NCBI GenBank assembly: GCA_944389275.1
Contig: CALXLT010000025.1
Coordinates: 1-40,222 of the forward strand
DNA from: an uncultured Spirochaetaceae bacterium
GTDB taxonomy: Bacteria; Spirochaetota; Spirochaetia; Sphaerochaetales; Sphaerochaetaceae
Direction: 5' to 3'
Length of the DNA stretch: 40,222 bases
Under the pieces are notes generated by a model. It saw nothing but the letters and a program-made list of their open reading frames with translations, did not search any database and was not told where the DNA came from. Each line of letters begins with the position of its first letter. The first letter of the stretch is position 1. Made by a program: the position numbers and the translations under genes. Shown piece after piece: positions 8,129 through 17,300 of this stretch.

Positions 8129-8533
8129 TTGAAAGCAGAGATCAAGCTCAGAAGCGGCGCGACGCTCAGGAACACATGGATTGTCGATGATGAGGGCATC
8201 AGGCCTAAATCAGGGGCAAACGAGTACAATACATGGAGATTCGAGAACGGAGAGGTCAAGCCTGCGGCAGGCATAACCCCGTATAACACCTTCCTGCTAT
8301 CCCCTGATGAGATATCCAGCAAGGAAGGCGCGACTGACCGCAACACGATAGTCATAGAGAACGGTGAGATCAAGCCAAAGGCGAAGGCAACGGACAAGAA
8401 CACCTGGATAGCCCAGGGTGGATCCTTTGCCCCGAAGGAGAATGCCGATGATACGAACACGTGGGAGTATCCTGAAGGACTTGATCCTTCAATAGTGGCA
8501 TTCACGGTGCTCATCGCGAATGAGATGAAATAG
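8129..8533 (+). CDS. Unrecognised protein of six exact 19-residue N-T-W repeats
   Basis: 134 residues. I do not recognise a family. Asn-Thr pairs fall at residues 15, 34, 53, 72, 91 and 110, a perfect 19-residue period without any indel. The consensus unit is close to K-x-G-A-T-x-x-N-T-W/F/I-x(5)-G-E-I-K-P. Such strict short periodicity suggests a beta-solenoid or beta-arc stack, with the Asn ladder and the aromatic at fixed positions. There is no signal peptide or membrane segment, so it is probably cytoplasmic. The protein is acidic-basic mixed and lacks cysteine. The start is TTG at 8129, fixed by AAAAGGAGG just upstream. It follows the EF-G-like gene by 51 bp and may be co-transcribed past a weak hairpin. 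The last 17 residues are outside the repeats. Confidence 0.7.
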   Translation: MKAEIKLRSGATLRNTWIVDDEGIRPKSGANEYNTWRFENGEVKPAAGITPYNTFLLSPDEISSKEGATDRNTIVIENGEIKPKAKATDKNTWIAQGGSFAPKENADDTNTWEYPEGLDPSIVAFTVLIANEMK

Positions 8534-8542
8534 CTGAAGACG

Positions 8543-8568
8543 GGAAGAGGGGCTGTAGCTCCTCTTCC
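8543..8568. terminator. Bidirectional hairpin between convergent genes
   Basis: GGAAGAGG (8543-8550) pairs with CCTCTTCC (8561-8568), and GCT/AGC can extend the stem inward. TTGTTATC follows on the plus side. It lies between the stop codons of the repeat-protein gene and the minus-strand phosphodiesterase gene and may serve both. Confidence 0.55.
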
Positions 8569-8579
8569 TTGTTATCAGA

Positions 8580-9098
8580 TTACCTCGCAGCCACCTCGTA
8601 CAAAGGCGTATACGCCATCTGCCCGGCCATGCGCTCAGAAAGCATCAGAGAGACAGCACGCACATCCGCCGCTATAGGCTCGATGCGTCCTGGCCTTGCC
8701 GCGGTGGCTACCCTCCGCCCCAGCGTGATATGAGGCCTATACCGCCTCTTCTCCAGATGGAAGCCCTCATCTGCAAGAAGGGAATGCAGATCCCTCTGCA
8801 CCTTCATCAGATCAGGATCCTCCTCTGCTCCGACCCACCAGATATCGCCATCGGGACGGGAAAAGAACCCAAGCCTGTCCAGCTTCAAGCGAAAGGAGGG
8901 AAAGCTGAGGCTGTCCATCGCGCGCATTGCCTTATTCCTCTCCTCCGCGCTGCATTCCCCGAGGAACTCAAGCGTGAGATGGAGATTCTCCCTCTGGACG
9001 AAAGAGCCATGGCTTGAGAGATCATGAAGCCCATCGCGAAGGGCCGAGAGCTTATCCACCGTATCATCACCGAATAATATGGCTATGAAAAGTCGCAT
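8580..9098 (-). CDS. thpR: RNA 2',3'-cyclic phosphodiesterase (2H family)
   Basis: 172 residues, the normal length for ThpR/LigT, a 2H phosphoesterase that opens 2',3'-cyclic phosphates on RNA and was first described as a 2'-5' RNA ligase. The two H-x-T-x motifs are present: HLTL at about residues 40-43 and HITL at about 123-126. The usual REENLHLTLEFLG-like (here QRENLHLTLEFLGE) and RPHITLGR contexts are also there. The frame continues upstream to a TTG at 9119, but I start at the ATG at 9098. The protein then begins MRLFIAI as in the family, and TACCAT lies 6 nt upstream as a leaderless -10. It is divergent from the MATE gene. Confidence 0.87.
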   Translation of the reverse strand: MRLFIAILFGDDTVDKLSALRDGLHDLSSHGSFVQRENLHLTLEFLGECSAEERNKAMRAMDSLSFPSFRLKLDRLGFFSRPDGDIWWVGAEEDPDLMKVQRDLHSLLADEGFHLEKRRYRPHITLGRRVATAARPGRIEPIAADVRAVSLMLSERMAGQMAYTPLYEVAAR

Positions 9099-9172
9099 GG
9101 GAATATGGTATTGCGGCAAGCCCGATGCGGCAACAGGGCTCTTTCCCTATGCTTATCCAAGTGATATCATCG

Positions 9173-10519
9173 ATGCCCGTGAACAAGGACCTGACAGAAG
9201 GAAACATACGCTCCCTTATCTGGAAGTTCACGCTGCCGCTTCTCGGCTCGATGCTCTTCCAGCAGCTTTACAATATCGCGGACAGCCTGGTCGCGGGGAA
9301 ATTCCTGGGCCCTGATGCGTTGGCCGCAGTCGGCAACTCATATGAGATAACCCTCATATTCATAGCCTTCGCATTCGGCTCCAACATGGGATCATCCGTT
9401 GTCGTGTCGCAGTACTTCGGTGCCGGCAAGCGTAGGGAGATGAAGAGCGCGATAACCACCACGTTCATCGCGGCAGCCGCGCTGTCCATAACGCTGACCG
9501 TCCTTGGCCTAGCCTTCACCGACATGCTCCTGGAGGCCATAAACACGCCTCCCGAGCTCATGGGCATGAGCGCCGAGTATCTTGATATCTACATCTATGG
9601 CATCATCTTCCTCTTCTTCTACAACATCGCCACCGGCATATTCACGGCAATGGGAGACAGCAAGACGCCGTTTGTGTTCCTCGCCCTCTCGTCAACCGCT
9701 AATATCGGGGTGGATATCCTCTTCGTCACTGCATTCGGCATGGGAGTCGAGGGAGTTGCCTGGGCGACATTCCTCTGCCAGGGCGTCAGCAGCATACTTG
9801 CGACGGGAGCGCTCATAATAAGGCTGAGAAGGATCGGGGAAGCAGAGGAAAAGGCCCCGCTCTTCTCCTGGAGAATCCTCCGCCAGATCGTTATCATTGC
9901 CATCCCATCCATCCTCCAGCAGTCATTCATATCGGTCGGGAACATACTGATCCAGAGTGTCGTGAACAGCTTCGGAGCTTCTGTCATGGCAGGATACGCC
10001 GCGGCCATAAAGCTAAACAACATGGTCATCACCTCCATAACGACGGTCGGCAACGGCATCTCAAGCTTCAGCGCGCAGAACTTCGGGGCAGGAAAGCTTG
10101 ACAGGGTGCGCAGGGGATGGAAGGAAGGCATCATCCTCTCGCTGGCCTTCTCCGTGACAGCCTCGCTTCTCTTCGTGTTCCTTGGCCGCTACATACTCCT
10201 TCTCTTCATGAACAATGATGCGGCGGACGCGCTTGAGGAGGGCATGAGATTCCTGAGGATAGTATCCCCGTTCTACGCGCTCATAACATTCAAGCTCATA
10301 ACGGACGGAGTGCTCCGCGGCGCGGGGGACATGAAGCCTTTCATGATATCCACATTCTCGGATCTCATACTCCGTGTCGCCCTCGCCTTCATATTCTCAG
10401 CGGTTTTCGGTGCCGTTGGGATATGGCTGAGCTGGCCTGTAGGCTGGGCTGTGGGGACTGCCCTGTCGCTGTTCTTCTATAAAAGCGGACATTGGGCAGG
10501 CAGATCGCTCATCAAGTGA
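9173..10519 (+). CDS. MATE family multidrug/sodium antiporter
   Basis: About 449 residues with twelve membrane segments arranged as two MatE repeats. The first repeat begins LPLLGSMLFQQLYNIADSL and contains GPDALAAVGNSYEI. The second begins AIPSILQQSFISVGNILIQ and contains AQNFGAGKLDRV. Such proteins export cationic drugs or metabolites in exchange for Na+ or H+; the substrate here is unknown. The frame is open from 9125. The ATG at 9173 gives MPVNKDLTEGNIRSLIW, a normal MATE N-terminus. An in-frame GTG at 9161 lies 7 nt after TATGCT (9148-9153) and could be a leaderless start. The stop codon is immediately adjacent to the stop of the convergent GH3 gene, with no spacer. Confidence 0.88.
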   Translation: MPVNKDLTEGNIRSLIWKFTLPLLGSMLFQQLYNIADSLVAGKFLGPDALAAVGNSYEITLIFIAFAFGSNMGSSVVVSQYFGAGKRREMKSAITTTFIAAAALSITLTVLGLAFTDMLLEAINTPPELMGMSAEYLDIYIYGIIFLFFYNIATGIFTAMGDSKTPFVFLALSSTANIGVDILFVTAFGMGVEGVAWATFLCQGVSSILATGALIIRLRRIGEAEEKAPLFSWRILRQIVIIAIPSILQQSFISVGNILIQSVVNSFGASVMAGYAAAIKLNNMVITSITTVGNGISSFSAQNFGAGKLDRVRRGWKEGIILSLAFSVTASLLFVFLGRYILLLFMNNDAADALEEGMRFLRIVSPFYALITFKLITDGVLRGAGDMKPFMISTFSDLILRVALAFIFSAVFGAVGIWLSWPVGWAVGTALSLFFYKSGHWAGRSLIK

Positions 10520-12817
10520 TCAGGCGCCATAACCCTTCAGCGCCTCATATATCGCCTGCACATCCAGACCGGAATTCATGGAAAGGGCCCGGAGCGGCAT
10601 ATCACGCAGCATCGAGAGCATCATTGTCCTCACGTCCCCTCCGATAGCCTCATACGCTTTCTCTGCCTCCTTGACTATCGGAGCAAGGATTGCCTTGCCT
10701 GCTTCCGTCTCCAAGACCTCAGATACTGTCGAATTCAGCGTTATGCCTCCATCTGCCTTTATACGAGGCACATCCTTGCGGAAAAGAGACTCGAAAGAGG
10801 GCAGCTTTCCCCGCTCTGCATATGCTCCATGAGCTTCCTTCCTCCCATTGATGCGGATGCTGGCCGAAAGAGGAAGATCCCTGGAGGATGTCCCCGCGTA
10901 GATGATATACTCACCATCCTCTATCTCGAAGGACTGAAGCTCAGTGTCATAATAGGAGAAGCTATCATGGGAAAGCCTGATCTCGATCCGCTCTTCCTCC
11001 CCAGGAGCAAGACGGACCTTCCTGAAGGCACGGAGCTCCCTGACCGGCCTCATTATATGGCTGCCAGGCAAGCCGATGTAGATCTGTACGACCTCCTCTC
11101 CTTCCTTCTCTCCTGTATTCCTTACGGAAAGACTTGCGGCAACATCATCGCCGTCCTTCCTCACATCAAATGAATGAAGGCTGAATGACGTATACGAAAG
11201 CCCGTAGCCAAACGGATAGGCAACTTCCTTGCCTGCCCAATCATAATACCTATAGCCAACGAATATGCTCTCCCGGTATTCGACATTCCTGTCATCTGTC
11301 GCGAAGGAACCGAAGCACGGGGTGTCCGCAACAGACAGGGGGAAGGTCTCCGCAAGCTTCCCCGATGGGTTGACGCGGCCAGAAAGCACATCGGCAAGGG
11401 CGCTGCCCACAGCCTGCCCGCCAAGATAGCAGAAAAGGAGGGATGAGACCCTCTTCCGGAAAGGAAGAATGACAGGGCTTCCTGCAAGCACGGCAGCTAT
11501 GACAGGCACGCCCGCATCAAGAAGGGCTTCCACCAGCCTGATCTCACCAGAGGGAAGATCCATATGCTTCCTGTCAAAGCCCTCGCTCTCATATGATTCA
11601 GGAAGGCCTATGATGACGATCGCAGCATCCTTCCCTTCTGATACCCTCAAGGCATCCGAGATAAGCTTATCATCCGTGGATCCTGTCTCTGCATCATATC
11701 CAGGAGCGTAATCAAATGCCATGCCGGAAGCGGCAAGGGAATCCCTTATCGAATCGAGCTTCGTCGGATTTATCCTGCTGCTGCCCGCCCCCTGATACCT
11801 AGGCTTCTCCGCAAGTGCCCCTATAAGCAAATACCGGCCATTGCCAAGTGGAAGCGCCCCATCATTCTCCAGGAGGACAAATGACGATGCGGCCATATCA
11901 TGAGCGATCTTGTGATGTGCATCCACGCTATATGGCTTCTTCTCCACATTCCTGCATCTCATAACCATAGAGACAATACGGGAAACGCACTTGTCTATAT
12001 CCTCGATGGATAAAGCGCCATCTTCCAAAGCCTTCCGTATCTTCTTCTCGTTCATAGGCGATGGCCCCGGCATCTCAAGATCCAAGCCAGAAAGGGTTGC
12101 CTCTACGCGGTCATCCATGGCTCCCCAATCAGTCATGACAAGGCCTTCAAAACCCCATTCATCCCTAAGGACATCGGAAAGAAGCCATCCGTTCTCACAG
12201 GAATAGACACCGTTGATCATGTTATAGGAACACATGACAGTCACCGGCTGCGATTCCCTGACAGCAATCTCAAAAGGCTTCAGATAGATTTCCCTCAAAG
12301 CTCTCTCATCGATGATGGAATTGCTGCTCATCCTTGCCTTTTCCTGGTTATTGGCAGCAAAATGCTTCAGCGATGTCCCGATGCCATTCTTCTGTACACC
12401 CCTGATGAACGCAGCGCCCATCTTTCCAGCTAGATATGGATCCTCTGAATAGTATTCGAAATTGCGGCCGCAGAGAGGGCTTCTCTTTATATTCACGCCG
12501 GGGCCAAGGATTATGGAAACATCTTCCGCCGCGCATTCCTCCCCTATGGCTGAGCCGACAGATCCAACCATCCCCTCGTCCCAGCTTGCGGCCATAAGGC
12601 ATGCAGGTGGAAAGCATGTTGACGGGATGCTGCCATTAAGGCCAAACCCCTCTTCCTGCTTCCTGAGCCCATGAGGGCCATCAGTAAGCATTACAGACGG
12701 AAGCGACGCGCTTTCAATAGGCTGGGTATGCCAGGCATCGCGGCCAGCCAAAAGCCTTATCTTCTCATCAAGCGACATGGAATCTACGATCTGTTTTACC
12801 ACATGGTTATCACTCAT
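10520..12817 (-). CDS. Glycoside hydrolase family 3 beta-glucosidase
   Basis: 765 residues in the order GH3 N-terminal barrel, GH3 C-terminal domain, fibronectin-III-like domain (about 580-660), then a C-terminal helical extension. The nucleophile is the aspartate of VMTDWGA (about residue 230). The substrate-binding lysine-histidine of SLKHFAANNQE (about 151-152) and the TDGPHGLR loop are intact. There is no signal peptide, so it hydrolyses imported oligosaccharides in the cytoplasm. Beta-glucosidase or beta-xylosidase specificity cannot be separated by eye. The C-terminal extension with DMPLRALSMNSG resembles that of Firmicutes GH3 enzymes. The start at 12817 fits a TATAAT 7 nt upstream and no Shine-Dalgarno sequence. 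An inverted repeat overlaps the promoter, suggesting sugar-responsive control. Confidence 0.9.
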   Translation of the reverse strand: MSDNHVVKQIVDSMSLDEKIRLLAGRDAWHTQPIESASLPSVMLTDGPHGLRKQEEGFGLNGSIPSTCFPPACLMAASWDEGMVGSVGSAIGEECAAEDVSIILGPGVNIKRSPLCGRNFEYYSEDPYLAGKMGAAFIRGVQKNGIGTSLKHFAANNQEKARMSSNSIIDERALREIYLKPFEIAVRESQPVTVMCSYNMINGVYSCENGWLLSDVLRDEWGFEGLVMTDWGAMDDRVEATLSGLDLEMPGPSPMNEKKIRKALEDGALSIEDIDKCVSRIVSMVMRCRNVEKKPYSVDAHHKIAHDMAASSFVLLENDGALPLGNGRYLLIGALAEKPRYQGAGSSRINPTKLDSIRDSLAASGMAFDYAPGYDAETGSTDDKLISDALRVSEGKDAAIVIIGLPESYESEGFDRKHMDLPSGEIRLVEALLDAGVPVIAAVLAGSPVILPFRKRVSSLLFCYLGGQAVGSALADVLSGRVNPSGKLAETFPLSVADTPCFGSFATDDRNVEYRESIFVGYRYYDWAGKEVAYPFGYGLSYTSFSLHSFDVRKDGDDVAASLSVRNTGEKEGEEVVQIYIGLPGSHIMRPVRELRAFRKVRLAPGEEERIEIRLSHDSFSYYDTELQSFEIEDGEYIIYAGTSSRDLPLSASIRINGRKEAHGAYAERGKLPSFESLFRKDVPRIKADGGITLNSTVSEVLETEAGKAILAPIVKEAEKAYEAIGGDVRTMMLSMLRDMPLRALSMNSGLDVQAIYEALKGYGA

Positions 12818-12824
12818 ATGTCTG

Positions 12825-12854
12825 ATTATATGGGAATTTTCACGATTATTCCCA
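12825..12854 (-). promoter_or_regulatory. Leaderless promoter and operator-like inverted repeat of the GH3 gene
   Basis: A perfect TATAAT on the minus strand (12830-12825) is followed after 7 nt by the ATG at 12817. Directly upstream is the inverted repeat TGGGAAT-N10-ATTCCCA (12831-12854), which fills the -10/-35 spacer. This suits a repressor of LacI or similar type. No regulator gene is adjacent. Confidence 0.55.
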
Positions 12855-12893
12855 AAACATTGGCAGAAAACGCGACCTGCGGCGTATATATAT

Positions 12894-12918
12894 TAGGAGA
12901 AGCCATCAGGCTCTCCTA
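12894..12918 (+). promoter_or_regulatory. Hairpin next to the ribosome binding site of the second transposase-family copy
   Basis: TAGGAG (12894-12899), one bulged A and AGCC pair with GGCT and CTCCTA (12909-12918), closed by an ATCA tetraloop. The Shine-Dalgarno AAAGGAG starts at the last base of the stem. The CTCC of the 3' arm can instead pair with that GGAG through a TAAA loop, so two exclusive folds are possible. Confidence 0.5.
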
Positions 12919-12929
12919 AAGGAGCCAGT

Positions 12930-13539
12930 ATGGCAAGACTTACGAAAAAGCAGGAGAAGAGCGTCCTGGACGGCCTCACGCTGATGGACGACGTTTTCTT
13001 CACCATGTGCTTCGATGGCAGCGCGGAATACGCGTCGGTGATGCTCTCCGTCCTCCTATGCCGTGATGACCTCACCGTGACGGAGGCAACCACGCAGAAG
13101 TGGATAGAGGGCGCCGATAAGCATTCCGTGAAGCTGGACATATACGCGAGGGACAGGGAAGGGATCAGGGAAATCATTCGGTGACGGAACGCATATACTC
13201 TTTATAAGCGCGAATCTCGCGGAGAGGGATACGGACCTTGGGAGGCTGATGGAGGACCTGAGGTGCCCCGATCCGGAGAGGATGCACTACAGGGAACTCA
13301 GGGATAGAGTCGGCTATTTCAAGAACGATAAGGAGGGACGGATAGAGATGTCAGGAGAGTTCGAGAGAATACTTAATAAGGAAATCGAGAAAGCGGTTAA
13401 TGAAAACACCAAGAAAGAGCGGAAAGATGTAGCAAGAAGTCTATTGTCTGAAGGCACTTTCCCTGTTTCGAAGATCGCAGAGCTATCTAGGCTATCGGTT
13501 GGAGAGGTTGAGAAGCTCAGAAGCAGCATCAACGCCTAA
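12930..13539 (+). pseudogene. Second PD-(D/E)XK transposase-family copy, catalytic core deleted and frameshifted
   Basis: The N-terminus is complete (MARLTKKQEKSVLDGLTLMDD) and shows what the left copy has lost. Up to 13163 the DNA matches copy one nearly base for base (13054 corresponds to base 1). Then 222 bp equivalent to 111-332 are missing and replaced by 13 bp (13164-13176). The match resumes at 13177 and runs to about 13400 without indels. The net loss of 209 bp shifts the frame, so the first part stops at 13184 and the rest is read from 13177 in another frame. The deletion removes the E-I-Q half of the active site. The C-terminal part can still be translated from an ATG at 13249 (96 residues, ending SKIAELSRLSVGEVEKL). 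Downstream of 13400 the two copies diverge, then become similar again at the C-terminus. Confidence 0.85.
13054..13400 (+). repeat. Long direct repeat of bases 1-110 and 333-556
   Basis: Bases 13054-13163 match 1-110 with few mismatches, and 13177-13400 match 333-556 at roughly nine bases in ten by eye. The two copies are in direct orientation about 13 kb apart, so homologous recombination could excise the segment between them. Confidence 0.85.
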
Positions 13540-13545
13540 ACAAGC

Positions 13546-13573
13546 AAGGAGCTAGGGAACCACCTAGCTCCTT
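13546..13573. terminator. Strong hairpin between convergent units
   Basis: There is a perfect 11-bp stem AAGGAGCTAGG (13546-13556) with CCTAGCTCCTT (13563-13573) and a 6-nt loop. On the minus strand, GCTTGTTT follows the stem, so it is likely the terminator of the mfd-trmB unit as well as of the broken transposase gene. Confidence 0.7.
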
Positions 13574-13589
13574 CCGATGCATGATCCTA

Positions 13590-14309
13590 TCAGAGCTTCT
13601 CCAGCCAGATCTCGTTGATCGTATATTCCTTCTCCATGCCCTTGCGCTCGAACTTCGTTATCGGACGCCAGGCAACAGGAGGGGCAAAACCCTCGAAAGG
13701 ATTATACAGGAGAGGCTCGCCCTTCGCGGTCTCGACAACCTCTTCAGCGTATTCCTCCCAGTCGGTCACCATGTAGATGTATCCTCCCTGCCTGAGCTTG
13801 GTGGCAAGGAGATGGATAAATGGAAGCTGCATCAGGCGGCGCTTATGGTGCCTTTTCTTTGGCCATGGATCGGGGAAGAATATATGGAAGCCCTCGATGG
13901 AGCCATCCGGTATCATATGCTCAAGAACCTCAACAGCATCGAAGCGGGTTATGCGGACATTGTCCATATCATCATCGCCAATGCGCTTGAGAAGCTTCAC
14001 GAATCCCTGGAGGAACACCTCTATGCCGATGTAGTTGCAGTCAGGCCTGCGAAGCGCGATCTCATGGAGGGAATCCCCCATGCCGAAGCCTATCTCAACC
14101 ACGACAGGCCTCTCGGTCGGGAAAATGGATGAGAGATCCAACGGCTTGTCCTCGAAGAAGAAGCCATAGCGTGGCATATACCTAAGGACAGTCTCCTTCT
14201 CCTTGTCAGTGAGCACGTTGTTGCGGAGGACATAGCTCTTTATCTTCCTTTCCTTGCCTTCTCTTATCTCTATCTTCCCTAGACGGGAAAGAATCTCGTC
14301 ATCTGTCAC
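13590..14309 (-). CDS. trmB: tRNA (guanine-N7-)-methyltransferase
   Basis: 239 residues. It forms m7G at position 46 of tRNA variable loops using S-adenosylmethionine. The SAM site is VVEIGFGMGDSLHEIA, followed by the acidic YIGIEVF strand. The family hallmark FFPDPWPKKRHHKRR and the later MVTDWEEYAEE are clear. The N-terminal 50 residues are lysine-rich, as usual. The start codon is GTG and overlaps the mfd stop by 4 bp, so translation is coupled. It is the last gene before a strong hairpin. Confidence 0.92.
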   Translation of the reverse strand: MTDDEILSRLGKIEIREGKERKIKSYVLRNNVLTDKEKETVLRYMPRYGFFFEDKPLDLSSIFPTERPVVVEIGFGMGDSLHEIALRRPDCNYIGIEVFLQGFVKLLKRIGDDDMDNVRITRFDAVEVLEHMIPDGSIEGFHIFFPDPWPKKRHHKRRLMQLPFIHLLATKLRQGGYIYMVTDWEEYAEEVVETAKGEPLLYNPFEGFAPPVAWRPITKFERKGMEKEYTINEIWLEKL

Positions 14310-17300
14310 AATAGCCTCCTGAGCTGCTCGAGGATGAAGAGCGCCTTGTCCTTCAGAGAGACAGCGCTTGTCTGCATCCTCATCTTATCCATATGCCGCG
14401 AATCCATCTGCACCTTGCCATCAGAGAGCCTGAGCAGGTTTATGACCCTATCAGGGTTGAGCGCGGAAAGCTTGGAGAACTCTATCTCCACCACCCCGCC
14501 ACGCTCAGAGAGATGGTATATCGAGAGACGGCGGCATATTATCTTTATCTCGGCGATGCAGAAGAGATTATCAACCTCAGCCCCCATCTGTCCATACCTG
14601 TTCTCAAGCTCAGCCCTGAGGCCCTCAAGCTGCCCCTCGGTCCTGATGGATGCGATCTTCTTGTATGCCTCGAACTTCATGGCAGGATCAGGGATGTAGC
14701 TATCAGGGATGAAGCCTGAGTAATCAAGCTCCAGAAGAACATCCTCCTCCTTCTCCTCGCCATTGGAGGTAAGGCGGTCTATCTCCTCCTCCAGAAGGCG
14801 CATGTACATGTCAAGGCCGACAGCCTCCAGATGCCCGGACTGCTCACGGCCCAGGATATTGCCAGCGCCCCTTATCTCCATATCCTTCATGGCCACCTTG
14901 AATCCGGATCCAAGGGCCGTATTCTCGGAAAGCACGCGAAGGCGCCTTATCGCATCATCATTGAGCTCGGACCTGTCCTTGTAAAGCAGATAGCAGTACG
15001 CCTGCCTGTCTGACCGTCCGACACGCCCCCTCAGCTGATACAGCTGCGCCAGGCCGAAGCGGTCCGCGTTATCGATGATGATCGTATTGACGTTCGGTAT
15101 ATCTATCCCGTTCTCGATGATCGTCGTCGACACCAGCACCTGTATCCCTTCATAGACGAAGCGATGCATTATGTCCTCAAGCTCCGAGGCATCCATCTGC
15201 CCATGGGCGCTTTCGACTATGGCATACCTGACGTTTGAGCGTATCATCTGGCACACATCATCAAGATCATCTATGCGATTATGGAGGAAGAAGACCTGCC
15301 CTCCCCTCTCAAGCTCACGCTCTATAGCCTCCTTCACGATCGGCTCCGAGAACTGCCCTATCGTCGTCTCGATTGGCTGCCTCTCTCTCGGGGCCGTGGT
15401 CAGGAGGGACATATCACGGACCTTCAGGAGCGACATGTAGAGCGTCCTCGGGATCGGCGTCGCGGAAAGCGTGAGGGAATCCACGTTGGTCTTCATCTGC
15501 TTGATACGCTCCTTGTCCTTCACGCCGAAGCGCTGCTCCTCATCGACTATCAGAAGCCCAAGATCCTTGAACTTCACCGATTTCTGCAGGATCTTATGGG
15601 TACCGAAGAGGATATCTACAGTACCATTGGCCACACCCTCTGTGACCTTCCTCTGGTCCTTCGCGCTGACGAAGCGGGAAAGGATCCCGGCTGACACGGG
15701 AAATGATCCGAGACGGCGGCGGAAGTTATTGAAATGCTGCTCCGCGAGTATGACGGTGGGCGCGAGGAACGCAACCTGCTTGCCGCTCATGATGGCCTTG
15801 AAGGCCGCGCGGAACGCGATCTCGGTCTTGCCGTACCCGACATCGCCGCAGACAAGGCGGTCCATGACCTTGTCGCTCTCCATGTCCTTCTTGATCTCAT
15901 CGATGCACTTAAGCTGATCGGGGGTCTCCGAATAAGGGAAAGCGGCCTCGAACTGTATCTGCCAGTCCTTATCCTTCTCGAATGGATAGCCGCGCGAGGC
16001 CTGGCGCTCCGCATAGAGATGGACAAGCTCCTTGGCAAGCTCCTCGGCATTGCGCAGAGCCCTTTCCTTCTTCTTCGTCCAGCCCTGAGTGCCAAGCGCG
16101 TCGAGCTTCGGAGGCCGGCCATCGTTTCCGATATACTTCTCGACAAGGTCTGCCTGCTCTATAGGGACATACAGGAACTCATCATTGGCATATCTTATCT
16201 TGATATAATCGCGCTCGGTGCGGCTCGACCTGACGCGATCGATCTTCACGAACCGCCCTATGCCGTAGTTCACGTGGACAACGTAATCCCCTTCCTTCAG
16301 CTCGACAAATGAGTCGAGAGGAGAGGAAACAGTCTCAACAACGCTCTTTGAACGCGACCTGCGGCGCCCGAATATCTCGGCATCAAGCACGACGAGAAGC
16401 GACAGAGGCTCGATCTGGAAGCCTGAGGAGAGCTCGGAGACGCCGATCGAGACGGGGAAATCGCCAAGAACGTTCTCCAGCCTCTCCTTCTGCACGTCAG
16501 ATGGCGCTATGACCATCACGTTCCAGCCGTTCTTCAGGAGCGCAGAGAGATCATCCTTGAAATACTTCACGTTGCCGAAGTACGAGCGGGACGGGGTGAC
16601 GGAGAAATGAAGATACTCCGGAGAGGAGATGTCATGGATGAAGAGTGCGGACCGGAGGGATGAGACAAAGCTCTCCCATGGCAGCAGGAGCTTATCAGGA
16701 AGCACGGTATCCGCATTCTCCTTATAAGCCTCCCGAAAGCGGGCCTTCGCCTCGTTCTGCATGGCCTTCCAGCTGGTGCCGATCCTTTCCATGCCGGCAA
16801 GGATCAGGAAATCATCCTCCTGCATGTAGCTGAGCATCGTCGTCATCAGCGGGCTCTCGCTCCCGGATATCATCGGGATATCCACGCGGGAGAAATCCTT
16901 ATGCGCCTTCTGCGTCATGGGATCGAATGAGGCAATCCTCTCGATGCTGTCCCAGTCCGCGTATAGCCTCACAGGCTCATCGGATGAGAACGGGAAGATA
17001 TCCATGACCTCGCCGCGGATCGAGAATGAGCCCATCTCAAAGCAGGATGATGAGCGGAAATACCCCGCCTCCGCCAGCTGGGCGGCGAGCTTCTCCGGCT
17101 CGAACGCATCGCCCTTCCTGACGCGTATGGTGAGACGGTCCAGCGAGTCCTGGCTCATGACCGGAGAGACGAACGCTCGTAGCGATGAGACCACGATGCC
17201 GCTCTTCATGGCCCTTATCCTGTCCAAGGCCTTCTTCTGCTCATACTCGGACGAGGAGGAAGTGTACTGCGAATAGAGCTGCTTGCCGCTTGACGGGAGA

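Noticed and set aside
15734..16312. Long open frames on the plus strand inside mfd
   Set aside because: They are antisense to the unmistakable Mfd translocase region. High GC content and frequent AGG/GAG codons leave few stops in the shadow frames.
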